Positions 22,198-32,268 of a stretch of DNA of 64,000 nt are shown piece after piece. The notes below the pieces were generated by a model. It did not search any database, was not told the origin of the DNA, and worked only from the letters and a program-made list of their open reading frames with translations. The stretch's first letter is position 1. Each line of letters begins with the position of its first letter. Origin of the DNA: Lichenostomus cassidix (Eukaryota; Chordata; Aves; Passeriformes; Meliphagidae); the NCBI GenBank assembly GCA_008360975.2, contig CM039210.1, forward strand, positions 22,281,007 through 22,345,006, read 5' to 3'. The position numbers and the translations under genes were made by a program.

Positions 22198-22425
22198 GTT
22201 TATACCCTGGCCCGAAGTAAGTAAACTAAAGAAGAACCTTTCTACCATTGTAGAGGCCATAATGAATGCCACTGCAGATGCCATAAAAGCACAGCAAATC
22301 AAGATAAAGAGCATCTCACAATTAACTATAGATTTGCTGTATGACAAAAGAGAAAGAGTATGTACAGTTATAAATACAAGCTGTTGCAATTATGTTAATC
22401 CTAACTTAAAAAAATGTATGTAATA
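22198..22425 (+). pseudogene. env: ERV1 #1 env TM ectodomain remnant
   Basis: Open stretch of about 75 codons with a coiled-coil heptad region, then ISQLTIDLLYDKRERVCTV and the CX6CC motif CTVINTSCC, hallmark of gamma-type transmembrane envelope proteins. A stop follows soon after and no membrane anchor is evident. It lies about 190 bp before the 3' LTR, the expected place for the end of env. SU is not recognisable. Confidence 0.78.
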
Positions 22426-22599
22426 GTTATTTGTGTTATTGCATTGTTATTTACTGTCTGCAATAGTTATTGTTGTCTGATATTATGTACTTGAAATTGC
22501 GATGCTTATATTCAATGGCAAAAGTATAAACTTAGATATGAAATAGAGAAAGGTATTTACTTTCATGACATACAAGATTTGTAAAGAATTACAAATTAC

Positions 22600-22616
22600 A
22601 AAAGAAAAGGGGGGAT
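22600..22616 (+). other. Polypurine tract of ERV1 #1
   Basis: AAAAGAAAAGGGGGGAT immediately before the 3' LTR. The same tract precedes the 3' LTR of #2 (48226-48240, reverse). Confidence 0.8.
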
Positions 22617-23094
22617 TGAGACTCTGAGCTTTTTGCCCCCCTTCCACCAGCACAGGCGCCTGTCTGTGGCCTCCAGGGCAGAAGGCTGAACTCTTAATTA
22701 AAATTCAAATCGTAGGTAACAGCTCTGGCCTGATGGCTTATCAGCTAAGCATGCATTTGAAACCAGCACAGAAACCGCTGAATCATCCCATGAAGGACTG
22801 TCACCTTGGAGGGGGCTTTGGGGGTCTCCAAAGACCACCAGGATATACGGAGCATGCCATGGTGCACATGCTAATGATATTAATGACTTCTGAGAAATTA
22901 TTTGTATAACCACTCCTATCCTGAAGAATGTAATTAATATTCATGATTTTACCTATAACTCTGTGTCTTTGGGGTACTGAGATGTGTGTGTTTGGTGGAA
23001 ACAATCCCCACACATCCGGTGCACCAAATAAAGCAAATACCCACTTCTCTGACTTGGTCTCTGAAGTGTCTCTGAGCTCGATTGGGGCGAATCA
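22617..23094 (+). repeat. 3' LTR of ERV1 #1
   Basis: 478 bp, TGAGACTCTGAGC to GGGGCGAATCA. Compared with the 5' LTR it lacks about 60 bp near the start and has about 130 extra bp in U3 (22650-22870). R/U5 is closely similar. Such unequal LTRs mean an old insertion or recombination between subfamilies. Confidence 0.82.
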
Positions 23095-23613
23095 CATGCC
23101 ACGACAGTTCTGGAGGACTGTCTGCCTGTGGGAGGAGGTTCACATTGCAGCAGGTTTGGGTGGACTGCTGCTCATGAGATGGACCCATGCCAGAGGAGTT
23201 CACAGAGAACTGTCTCCCATGGGAGGGACCCCACAGCAACGCAGGGGAAGAACTCCTCTCCCTGAGCAGTGGAATAAGATCTCAGTGATGAACTGACCTA
23301 AACCCCCACACCCTGTCCCCCTGTGCTGCTGGTGGAAAACAGGGAGGGGGGTAAACAGAGGAATGGTGTCTTAAAGGGCTTATTTTATTTCTCATTATCC
23401 TCCTCTGATTCATGTTAGTAATAAATCACTTTTTAACTTAAGAGAAGCCTGTTTTTGTCCTTGGAGGGTTTTTCTCCGGGTTCCTTATTCAACTCATGAC
23501 CCCCTTTGTGTGGTGTGTTTCTTTCCCTCTCCTCTGCCCAGCTGTGGCAGGGGAGAGCGGAGTGAGTAGATGTCATGGGTGCCTGGCATTTGGCCAGTGT
23601 TCAAACCACTGCA
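23095..23613 (+). mobile_element. ERVL LTR, 3' part, same family as 6946-8684
   Basis: Contains AGTAATAAATCACTTTTTAAC near 23420 and ends GGCATTTGGCCAGTGTTCAAACCACTGCA, the plus-strand equivalent of the other copy's end. The 5' portion is missing, having been replaced by ERV1 #1 on the left. Confidence 0.75.
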
Positions 23614-23969
23614 CCTTAACATCCAAAAGGTATTCAAAATTCTCAAAAGGTGTTGTAACAGGCCTGAAGGAAGAAAAGGATATGAAAAGCTGGGGAAAAT
23701 CATCCTCCCCTGTTCCCCCCCAGGGAAGGGGTATGATTATCAATGGACTCCCAAAGGTAGGGCCCAAGGTAAGGGTAGGAGAGCAGCACTGAATACACAT
23801 CCCAAATGACCCTCATTGCTCTTGATGTTATCATGTCATAAACTGATATCCCACAGTACAGCATCAAAGCAATCCTGATCCCTTTCCCTGCTCTGAAAAA
23901 GAACATCACGAGGAGCACATACGGGAATATATACAGGGTTGGGAATCACACCCACATGACCAGTCATTC
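23614..23969 (+). other. Unassigned retroviral-like remnant
   Basis: Follows an LTR end and has overlapping open frames of 72-98 codons with basic, Pro-rich translations, but no motif I can name. Could be leader or gag of the ERVL element whose LTR precedes it. Confidence 0.3.
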
Positions 23970-24584
23970 TGTTAGAAAACATACCAGTTTAAAAATTTTT
24001 ATATAACTTTAATCAGGCTTAGTTTGCCTTTGCCTTCAAGAAAAGAATTTTCAAAGTTTTTTTTAAGGGATGTAGCACCACTCTACGGAGATGAGCTTAA
24101 CATATCAACAGACTGGGAGTAGTCCAAAAGAGACTCAAAAAGATAAAGACCATCAACGGAACATCAGCTGAACATCAATGGCCATCCATGAACATCTACC
24201 CCAGATGCTGCCTCTGGCAGAGTTGGAGACATCTAGTCCAGAAAGCACTGATAAGAAATCAAGGAATGAGGGCCTAATTAGCATTGGAGGCGAAGAAGTC
24301 CGGATTCAATAAGAAACCAAATACTAAAGGCTATGTAACTTTACACCAATGAACATTAAACCAATGAAGTTCTATGTATAAAATTTGGGAGAAAATCTTG
24401 TAAAATCCATGTGTCATGGAATAATTCTCTCTGCACACCCAGGCAATGTGAGGATGAGATGATTTCTGTGGTACATCCTGGCCAGAACAACATCCTGGCC
24501 AGATAATAAAGTAATGCCTTGACTCTCTAAACATTAAGAATGTTGTTGGAAGGTTTTTTGGTTTTCCCTCCAGTTTCAGTGACA
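23970..24584 (+). mobile_element. ERV1-like LTR (TGTTAGAAAACAT...CAGTGACA)
   Basis: 615 bp. Same family as 46295-46911 (shared 'caacagactgggagtagtcc' and 'gataataaagtaatgcc' blocks, the latter the polyadenylation site near 24505). Flanks ATTC and GCTC do not match, so it is not a simple solo insertion. Confidence 0.8.
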
Positions 24585-24700
24585 GCTCTGTACCTACTAT
24601 AACAAATGCTTAGATAAAATTATAACATTTGTTTCCAACCCACTCTGGACAGATCTGTTATCTCAACCCTTCATGCCTTACATTGGGTGCCAAATAAGAC
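24585..24700 (+). other. Short unassigned stretch
   Basis: No ORF. It ends TTGGGTGCCAAATAAGAC, which resembles the start of a retroviral untranslated leader, but I cannot assign it. Confidence 0.25.
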
Positions 24701-24919
24701 TGTAGTGGTTTAGGAATGGTACTCCCCAATTTAGTGTTCCCACTGAGGGTCTCCAAACCATGCTGCCACTTGCTCTCCCCCCTTCCCCTCCCTCTCCCGC
24801 TTGTGCTGGGATCTTATTTCAACCTTTGATCTTCACCTTTTGTGCTTTCAATTGAACGAGCCTTGGCGTGGTTTTAACAGGACTACTATATTGGAGAATA
24901 CCATTCCTAAACCATGACA
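24701..24919 (+). mobile_element. 219-bp element with 21-bp inverted ends (mini-LTR or MITE-like)
   Basis: Begins TGTAGTGGTTTAGGAATGGTA and ends TACCATTCCTAAACCATGACA, inverted repeats agreeing at 19 of 21 bases. No coding capacity and no clear TSD. The TG...CA ends favour a short or internally deleted LTR. The long inverted ends are more like a miniature DNA transposon. Confidence 0.5.
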
Positions 24920-25202
24920 GATGAACATAGGGATGTTGTCAGAGTATGCAGAAATGCAACAAGGAAGGCCAAGGCCAATTTGGAATTAAACCCGTGTAAG
25001 GATGTCAAGGATAACAAGAAGGGCTTCTTCAAGTACATCAATGACAAAAGGACTACTAGGGGAAATGTGGTAGCACTACTGAATGGAACAGGGACTCTTG
25101 CAACAGACATTGCAGAGAAGGCTGAAATGCTGAACAACTTTGCTTCAGTCTCCACTGCCAAAGCCAGCCCCCAGGAATCCCTGACCTGGGAGAGCAGGGA
25201 GG
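24920..25202 (+). pseudogene. CR1 D ORF2 linker region
   Basis: Open in one frame: RKAKANLELNPCKDVKDNKK, GFFKYINDKRTTRGNV and a NGTGTLATDIAEKAEMLNNF segment that in CR1 links endonuclease to RT. It continues after the LTR at 25203-25545 with the KSMDSDGVHP-type start of RT (25552-25659). Confidence 0.8.
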
Positions 25203-25545
25203 TGTCGGGAGGCGAGAGGAAGCAAGCAACACAGCTCAATATGAGTTATAAGCAAGCTCCATTTATTTCACAGTATGCGTGGCTTATATACTGTTACAAG
25301 TGCTCATGCTTACTACTAAAAGTTACTATTTGCATTCCATTGCATTCCATTCTCACACTTTCAGGGTTCCCCCCTCATTCTTCTCAGGGTTCCTCCTCAT
25401 TCTTCTCACGGTACCTTTCCAGAGCTCAAGGGCACTGCTGCGCCTCCCGGGTACATTTCTCACGGCACTTTCCCAGGGCACTGCTGCGGCCTGTTCAGCT
25501 AACACTGGCCTTGCTCGCACCTCACACAAGCCTCATTCTGTAACA
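25203..25545 (-). mobile_element. Solo LTR, ERVK-like, TSD GGGAGG
   Basis: 343 bp, TGTCGGGAGGCG to TTCTGTAACA on the plus strand. GGGAGG at 25197-25202 and 25546-25551. Minus-strand polyadenylation signal (GAAATAAATGGAGC) near 25265. Relative of 14088-14484. Confidence 0.92.
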
Positions 25546-25805
25546 GGGAGGTCTGGAGAAAGGAAGACTTTCCCTTGGTTGAGGAGGATTATGTTAGAGA
25601 CCATTTAGTCAAACTTGACATCCACAAGTCCATGGACTCTGATGGGGTGCACCCATGAGTGTAGGATTAGATCCTGTAGGATTAGAAGGTCTGTTTGTCG
25701 GTTTCGGACGGTCAGGACAGACACGAGAGATTTCTGAAGTCAGGTCTTAGAGCATGGGGTTTGTTGTGAAAAGGCGTGGGTGTAGGAGACCTGCCAGGGG
25801 CTGCC

Positions 25806-26166
25806 TAACGAGATGCAGCGCGAGGGAAAACTCACAGGCAGTCTCAATATGAGATATAAAGTAAGCTCCAATTTTATTTCACCAAACGAGAGACTTATAT
25901 ACTGTTACAGAAGTTTCTATTCATAGATGCATACACACACCTGCAGCTGTTCTCACACACCCAGGGATCCTCCTGCTAACTCCCTTATTCTTTTCTCATA
26001 ACACTCTTGACTCCTAATCTTTCTCATGGCATTCTTCCCACAAAACATTCTCAGGCAAACAACCACTGCAGCTTGTCGGAATTTCACTGAGGCCTGGGAA
26101 TACTGAAACCTTGCTCAGCCCTGTTCGGTTAGCATGAGTTTTGCTGGAAAACTACATTTTCCAACA
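25806..26166 (-). repeat. 3' LTR of the gag-only ERVK provirus
   Basis: 361 bp. On the sense (minus) strand it starts TGTTGGAAAATG and ends GCATCTCGTTA. A polyadenylation signal (AATAAAATTGG) and TATA-type ATATAAG lie near 25880-25910. Identical in appearance to the 5' LTR. The polypurine tract AGAAATGGGGGAAT is at 26167-26180. Confidence 0.9.
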
Positions 26167-26180
26167 ATTCCCCCATTTCT

Positions 26181-27404
26181 CTTGTGAGAACAGACATTGT
26201 CTGGTTATCAGATTAATTTACTTTGCTATAAGTAATTGTTATTATTAGAATTGCTATAAATTTACCTAAGGAAATTTCACTAGTTAGATATGTTGCCATG
26301 GTTTAGAAATTGTCATTGCTGAAAACATTCACTTCACAGGTAAAGCTTAGAGAACCTTTTCCGGACAAGGACCCTAAGTTTACTTGGAAGAAGGTTTAGC
26401 TTTTATAAACTCAATTTGGTAAATGAAAATTATTTGATCACATTTTGATGCAGAACACTTTGGACTCATGGCATGTTTCCCAGCCAGTTAGAACCAAAGC
26501 TTGGCCAGAGCTCAGGTGCTAAGTGGAAGGGTTTTCTTAGAACATCTTATAAACAAGCTTTGATTAATATTAATAAGGAGAGTATCTTAACATGTTACTA
26601 TTTTTGTAGATAGTTATATAAGGTGAGATGAAACATTTGAAAATAGTAGATATTATTACTTAACTTTAACTAAGAAAGATAAAACTGCAAAGCTTTTGTG
26701 AATAATAATATAAACTAACAAATTTGAAACTTAAAATTAATATCACTGAAAATGAATAAAACTTAATCTTAATAAATCTTATTTTAAACTAACAAATAGG
26801 ACTTAACTATAATGAAATTTAAAATTGATATTACTTTAACAACTTAACTCTAAAATTTAAAACTTAACAGAATTTAAAATTAACATCACTTAATATTACT
26901 TAACAGAATTTTAACTTTAACAGAACTTACAACTTAATAGAATTTAAATTCACTATTATTTAACTTTAATAGAATCTATGCTTAACTAAAGATACTTAAC
27001 AGGTAATTTAAACTATTCAGCATAACTTCACTCACAGGTTTTCATTCACACTTTAAAACTCTCAAGAAATCAAAATCACATTCTCATTAATCACAGCCTT
27101 CATTTACACATTAAAGCATTCAAAAAGCAAACACTCTCAGTAGGCCTACAACATTCACACATACACACAAATGCTTTAGCAAAATTCAATTTTCATTTAA
27201 GGCTTTTAGTATTCAAGGTGTTATTATTTTTTTATCAGGATAATATCTTGTTACAATGCTTCTTTATTAGTAAATTGCTTTGGTCTCGGTGTCAGTGCAG
27301 CCAGGCTGAAGGAAGAGCCGATCTGCTCCATTCTGCTCAGACTGTTTCTGCTGGCAGCGCTGTTGGTTAGTTCTGGTTCGCTGCTGAAGCTGTCAATCAT
27401 TTCC
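26181..27404 (-). other. Non-coding AT-rich module of the gag-only provirus
   Basis: No ORF over 60 codons. From 26560 to 27010 it is dominated by permuted TTAACTTTAA / AATTTAAAATTAA units. It stands where pro, pol and env should be. Confidence 0.7.
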
Positions 27405-28684
27405 TCAGCCTTGAGGAGGTGTAGAGTTTAGGGTTTCACCACAGACGTCACAGTTGGGGCAGGGAAGGAGGCGTGGATGGCTCGCGACTCCGCCTACCGG
27501 GGTACCCTCTGGGACTTCCGCTCTGGTTGTCATTCGGCCAGAAGCCACGGTTGGAGCAACTTCCGGTAGGAGCCTCCTTTGTGTGGCGTGCCGGCGGGTA
27601 GGGGCTGCCGCCGCTCCTGGGTCACTGGTCACCCTCTGTTTGTTCTTTTTGTTTCTGCAAGCTTCTGTGCTGTGAGTATCTTTGTTACAGCGGGAACACC
27701 AAGTTTTTTCATTGCAGATCTTTTTTATATGTTCCTCACTCCCACATCGGTAACATCGGAATGATTTCTGGTTACTCTGTTTCTTTACCCGCGATATCGG
27801 AGCTCGTTCTAACAAAATATTCAGTTGTTCTGGCAAAAGTCCAACAGTGACTCTCTCAAACAAAGCAGCTAAGATGTTTTTCGTTGTAACATTACCATAC
27901 TCTGTGATATATTGAGACAGGAACAGATTTTTCATCCAATCGAGCAACTTTGAATTCTCGGCTACCAGCAGTCTCTCCCCCCCCCTCCCTGGCGGGGGGG
28001 GGGTTTCCCTGGCAGCTGTGCCGCGGCTGCCGAAGTATTACGCACATCAAAAGCGGCACAGTAATTCACAGGCTTTTCTCTGCTTAATGCGGGTACTATG
28101 TCCTGCGCCGTGAGCCACGTAAGGTTTTGCTTTGTGGCATGTATTTGTAAGCAGGCTACGATTTTACTCCATGGTTTGCTAAGCTTTCTTGCAAGTTTAT
28201 CACAGTCCAAAAGCAAAACAGCTCCGTAATTCAACCATTCTGTTACACTGAATACTGTAATAGGATTTGTAAAAAATCCATAAGCTTGTTCTACTGCCAT
28301 CAGGCCAGCCAAATATAACAGGCTACTGAGTTCGTGCTTTTCTAAAAAGCATAACAATAAAATTTGGGCTACCTCTGATTCCATTTTGGGTCCAGCTGGT
28401 TTTCAGGGTCCTGGTCAACACCGTCTAAGCACTCGATCGAGGCTCGCAATTGCCAGAGTTGTGCAGTTTACCGAAGTATAGCCCTCACGGTAGGCAGGTA
28501 TTATTTCACCTGTGTCTTCCGACCTTCTCCAATTCGGACGAAGACTCGACACGCTGAGGCTGCACTCCCCAAGCACCTCTCCGTTCGCGCTGCTCTCACA
28601 AGCAGGGTCGTAAAACTCCGCTGTCAGGGTCCGTAATCGTCGGTTGTAAATCCTGCTGCTCCGTATCACGTCGGAGGTCACCAT
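27405..28684 (-). pseudogene. gag: ERVK gag of the gag-only provirus, with frameshifts
   Basis: Read downward. The first frame starts with an ATG at 28684 that overlaps the primer site and stops after 89 codons. The second (28384-27962, 140 residues) resembles an alpharetroviral-type matrix in its hydrophobic/basic pattern (LARKLSKPWSKIVACLQIHA). It leaves frame in a G/C homopolymer near 27980-28010. The third (27947-27405, 180 residues) holds two perfect CCHC zinc knuckles, CYRCGSEEHIKKIC and CSRCNKDTHSTEAC, of nucleocapsid, then a basic Pro-rich tail. Almost all of the capsid is missing. It cannot assemble alone, yet the packaging region and knuckles survive. Confidence 0.75.
28666..28683 (-). 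other. Primer-binding site, tRNA-Trp type
   Basis: Sense sequence TGGTGACCTCCGACGTGA differs by one base from the tRNA-Trp site used by avian leukosis-type viruses, 2 nt after the LTR end. The ATG of the first frame overlaps it. Confidence 0.8.
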
Positions 28685-28685
28685 T

Positions 28686-29046
28686 TAACGAGATGCAGCG
28701 CGAGGGAAAACTCACAGGCAGTCTCAATATGAGATATAAAGTAAGCTCCAATTTTATTTCACCAAACGAGAGACTTATATACTGTTACAGAAGTTTCTAT
28801 TCATAGATGCATACACACACCTGCAGCTGTTCTCACACACCCAGGGATCCTCCTGCTAACTCCCTTATTCTTTTCTCATAACACTCTTGACTCCTAATCT
28901 TTCTCATGGCATTCTTCCCACAAAACATTCTCAGGCAAACAACCACTGCAGCTTGTCGGAATTTCACTGAGGCCTGGGAATACTGAAACCTTGCTCAGCC
29001 CTGTTCGGTTAGCATGAGTTTTGCTGGAAAACTACATTTTCCAACA
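28686..29046 (-). repeat. 5' LTR of the gag-only ERVK provirus
   Basis: 361 bp, same sequence as 25806-26166 as far as I can read. Terminates ...CGTTA and not CA. Confidence 0.9.
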
Positions 29047-29540
29047 GCTGCCAGACGCAACCCAAAGCAGGTCAGAGAAGCAAGAGAGAGAGAGAGAGCT
29101 AGAGAGAAAAAAGATAGATACCGTGGTTGCCGTTTGCAATACAATAAATCATCTTCTGTGTTGAATATTCTAATTTTCATTAACCAATCTAGAACAAGCT
29201 ACAAATCCTACAACATTTACATATAACCTATAAGAATCATCGCATTACCATACGGCGTTATATTTTAAACCTTAAAAACTGCTTTTTGGACCCTCTGCCA
29301 AGTTGGCAGGGTCTGCTCTGACCCTTGGACCTGTCTGCAGGCAGAGGGTATTGTTCCATCAAGAGGGGGATTACCTCCAGTCGGTCGTACCATTGTTTTC
29401 TAGTTGTTCAGTAACTGGGGTTTGGTAACTCAAAGCTTGTCTTCATTTCAATCTCGCTTATATTTTCCATATTCTCAGCATCTTTTGCCAGGTAATCATA
29501 TTTATAAGGCTTTCCTATTTCATCTTCCCCAACACATGAG

Positions 29541-30197
29541 TGCTGTAGGAACTGTTGAACATCATTGCTAGGCCACTCAGTCATCTTTGAAAGGTTATGA
29601 CAATCAGGAGAGGTATCTGAGGACTGGAAGAAAGCAAATCCCACCCTGATCTTCAAAAAGGGCAAGAAGGACAACCCAGAGAACTACTGGCCAGTCAGCC
29701 TCACCTCAATCCCTAGAAAAGTGATATAATGGCTCATCCTGGAGGCCATCTCTATCCACATGGATAACAAGAAGGTGATCAGGAATAGTCAGCATGGATT
29801 CACCAAAAGGAAATCAGGCTTAACAAACCTGATTGCCTTCTATGATGGGACACCTGGCTGGATAGATGAAGAAAGAACAGTAGATGTTATCTACCTGAAC
29901 TTCAGCAAGGCTTCTGACACTGTCTCCCATGATATCCTCATAGGCAAGATCAGGAAGTGCAGGCTGGACAAGTAGACAGTGAGGTGGATTGAGAACTGGC
30001 TGAATGGCAGGTCTTTGAGGGTTGTGATCAGTAGCGCAGGGTCTAGTTGGAAGCCTGTCACTAGTGGTGTTCCCCAAGGATTGATACTGGGCCCAGTATT
30101 GTTTAACTTATTCATCAATGACCTGGATTAAGGGGTAGATGCTTCCTCAGCAAGTTTGCTGATGACACAAAGCTGGGAGGAGTGGCTGATACCCCAG
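29541..30197 (+). pseudogene. CR1 D reverse transcriptase fragment
   Basis: Broken frames with the RT fingers/palm: EDWKKANPTLIFKKGKKDNP-like start near 29615, SQHGFTKRKSGLTNLIAFYD and TVDVIYLNFSKASDTVSHD (29760-29975), then GVPQGL-type region near 30065 and an ADDTKL-like site near 30160. Stops at 29730, 29973 and 30129 kill it. Confidence 0.82.
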
Positions 30198-31420
30198 TGT
30201 GCTGGGTTTGGATAGTTTGGCTAGTTAATTTTTTTCCCAGCGGATGGTATGGGACTGTGTTTTGGATTTGTGCTGAACACAGTGTTGAGAATATAGGGAT
30301 GTTTTTGTTATTGCTGGGCAGGTCTGTCCTGGGGTGAGGGTAATCCTATGTATTCCCATATCGTTGTTCGTATGCTCAGAAAATGTGGTCCTGCAGCTTT
30401 AACTGCATTCAGCCAATGGGAGGAGAGCGTGTTGTTTAAAACCCTTCCCCAAGCCTCTCTGTGTGGGAAGTGAGGCAGAGGAAAAGACACTCTTGGGACT
30501 GGTTGGCGGCGGCTGTCGATGCTGTGAGTTTTTCCCTGGGGGTGCCTCTTCGTCATCTTCCTTTTTGGACCCTTTTCTCCGATTCCCTTTCTCGCCAAGA
30601 AAACCCAAGGAGCCCCGGAGGACGGCAGACAAGAATCCTCCAGGAAGCTACTGGAGCAGCTCCGCCCAGCCCCCGGGGGCCCCCGGAGAGGGGAAACTAT
30701 GCCTGAGATAAGGACACTAAAGCTTACCACCTGTTAAAAGTTTAATAACTCATTTTCCCCTGTTTTCCCCTTCCCCTGTGCCTTGCAGGGCACTCTGTGT
30801 GTTTTGTTAAATAAATAGGTTGGTTTTTTTCACTTTCATTTAAGAAATTCTGTTGTGAGTGGGGGGGAGGGGGTACCAAAGCCCTTGGCTTTCGGGGGAG
30901 GCGTTTGTTTGGAGTGCTCTCCACCTAGAAAAGTTTGTCTCCAATCCAGGACAAGATCTTACACAGAGACAAGGCCTTTTATGCTTTTCATACTACCAGA
31001 CAGGCAAGGAGGCAGGCTGGGGGTGCATGGGAGATTGGGAGGAGACACAGCCAAAAAAGGTGACCTCAACTGACTAAAGGGATATTCCAGATAATATGAC
31101 ATAATTCTTAGTATATAAAGGGGGAAGAAGGAGGAAAAGTGGGGACATTTTGAGTGATGGTGTTTCTCTTCCCAAGTAACCATTCCACGTGATGGGGCCC
31201 TGCTCTCCTGGAGATGGCTGAATACCTGCCTGCTCAGGGGAAGCAGGGAATTTATTCCTTGTTTTGTTTCGCACGTGTGTATGGCTTTTGCTTTCCCTAT
31301 TAAACTGTCTTTATCTCAACCCATGAGTTTTCAAGCTTTTACCCTTCCAATTCTGCTGGTGGGGGAATGAGAAAGTGGCTCTGTGGGGCCTGGTTGCTGG
31401 CTGGGGGAAAAACCACAACA
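30198..31420 (+). mobile_element. ERVL solo LTR, TSD CCCAG/CTCAG, interrupted by a second ERVL LTR
   Basis: Starts TGTGCTGGGTTTGG and ends AAAACCACAACA, the common avian ERVL LTR type. Parts 30198-30324 and 30954-31420 are joined by removing the inner LTR. TATA-like AGTATATAAAGG near 31112, CTATTAAACTGTC polyadenylation near 31297. The TSD matches at 4 of 5 bases. Confidence 0.85.
30325..30953 (+). mobile_element. ERVL solo LTR nested in an ERVL LTR, TSD AGGTC/AGATC
   Basis: 629 bp, TGTCCTGGGGTGAG to CCAATCCAGGACA. AGGTC at 30320-30324, AGATC at 30954-30958. Shares 'ccttgcagggcactctg' and the AAATAAATAG signal with the LTRs of the ERVL arms, so it is a relative of those proviruses. Confidence 0.85.
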
Positions 31421-31450
31421 CTCAGTGCTGTGCAGCCCTTCAGAAGGATC

Positions 31451-32247
31451 TGAGAAAGGAGTGGTCAAATAGAAAACCCAAATCTATTTGCACTTCAACC
31501 ATTCTTGTTTCTTTGAGCTTTTGCCCCTTCCACTAGCACGGCGCCCGTCCAGGGCTGAAGGCTGATAACAGTTCTGGCCTTGTGGATTCCCTTAATCTTA
31601 TCGAGATAAAGGGGGCAAAAGGAATCCTTTTGCCATTGAGCACAAGAAATCACTAGTAATATTAATGACTTATGAGAAGTAATTTGTCTAACCACTCCTA
31701 TCCTGGAGAATGTAATGAATACTCATGAATTTTACCTATAACACTGTGCCTTTAGAGGTACTGGTGTGTGTGTGTTTGGCAGAGAGAATTCCCCACATGA
31801 CATAATGACGAGAGGGAACTCACGGCAGTCTCAATATGAGATATAGAGTAAGCTCCATTTTATTTCACCAAACGAGAAACTTATATACTGTTACAGATGT
31901 TACTAATTATAGTTACACACGTATTCGCAGTTTGTTCTCACATAATCAGGGTTCTCTCCTGCATTCTTTGTTAATCACAAATTCACTCCCGTACATTCCT
32001 TACACAGCTGCATCTTCTTGAAATCTTCTCACAGAACATTCTCAGGAAAACAAGCCACTGTAGCTTGCTAGGATTTTAACTAAGGCCTGAGTATGCTGAG
32101 GCCCTGCTCAGGTGTATTCAGTTAGCACAAGTTTTGCTGGAAAACTGCGTTTTCCAACACCCACACATCCGGTGCACCGAATAAAGCAAATACCCACTTC
32201 TCTGACTTGGTCTCTGAAGTGTCTCTGAGCTCGATTGGGGCGAATCA
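31451..32247 (+). repeat. 5' LTR of ERV1 #2, interrupted
   Basis: TGAGAAAGGAGTGG to GGGGCGAATCA, with the ERVK LTR 31798-32159 inserted near the end of U3. 435 bp without the insert and its duplication. Left flank is CR1 D. Confidence 0.85.
31798..32159 (-). mobile_element. Solo LTR, ERVK-like, TSD CCCACA
   Basis: 362 bp, TGACATAATGACGAG to GTTTTCCAACA. CCCACA at 31792-31797 and 32160-32165. Diverged relative of the gag-only provirus LTR. Confidence 0.92.
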
Positions 32248-32250
32248 AAC

Positions 32251-32268
32251 TGGCACCCCAGATGGGAC
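32251..32268 (+). other. Primer-binding site, tRNA-Arg(CCU) type
   Basis: TGGCACCCCAGATGGGAC, 3 nt after the LTR. From memory of vertebrate tRNAs this is complementary to all 18 terminal bases of a tRNA-Arg(CCU). Confidence 0.72.

Larger units (their letters stand above)
17830..23094 (+). mobile_element. Recombinant ERV1 provirus #1
   Basis: 5' LTR 17830-18238, Arg-type primer site, about 1.8 kb leader/gag remnant, about 1.6 kb of non-retroviral-looking DNA with an exon-like segment, a short ORF, an env TM remnant, a polypurine tract and 3' LTR 22617-23094. No pol is recognisable. The 2nd member (#2) is present as two pieces, 31451-34281 and, reversed, 47818-50946, with the same internal order, so this odd structure is inherited by the family. 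The two LTRs differ by a large block, and their outer flanks (GATTAG and CATGCC) do not match. Confidence 0.78.
25806..29046 (-). mobile_element. Young gag-only ERVK provirus, TSD GCTGCC
   Basis: Complete 3241-bp unit: 5' LTR 28686-29046, tRNA-Trp-type primer site, gag pseudogene, 1.2 kb AT-rich non-coding DNA, polypurine tract, 3' LTR 25806-26166. GCTGCC at 25800-25805 and 29047-29052. The two 361-bp LTRs look identical base for base, indicating very recent insertion. It has no pro, pol or env, so it needed proteins supplied by another element. Confidence 0.92.
25660..29534 (-). mobile_element. Solo LTR (ERVK-like), TSD CATGAG, containing a nested ERVK provirus
   Basis: LTR halves 25660-25805 and 29053-29534, TGTAGGATTAG to CTTCCCCAACA. 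CATGAG at 25654-25659 and 29535-29540. The CR1 D RT frame joins across. Same family as the solo LTR inside the ERVL arms (36651-37254, 55054-55657). Confidence 0.9.
24920..31450 (+). mobile_element. CR1 LINE D, ORF2 portion, split by three insertion clusters
   Basis: CR1 pieces at 24920-25202, 25552-25659, 29541-30197 and 31426-31450 are collinear when the inserts are removed. It begins in the EN-RT linker (5' truncated or cut by the 219-bp element) and is cut at 31450 by the 5' LTR of ERV1 #2. The rest of its RT and 3' UTR is not found beyond the ERV1 #2 3' LTR. Confidence 0.86.
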
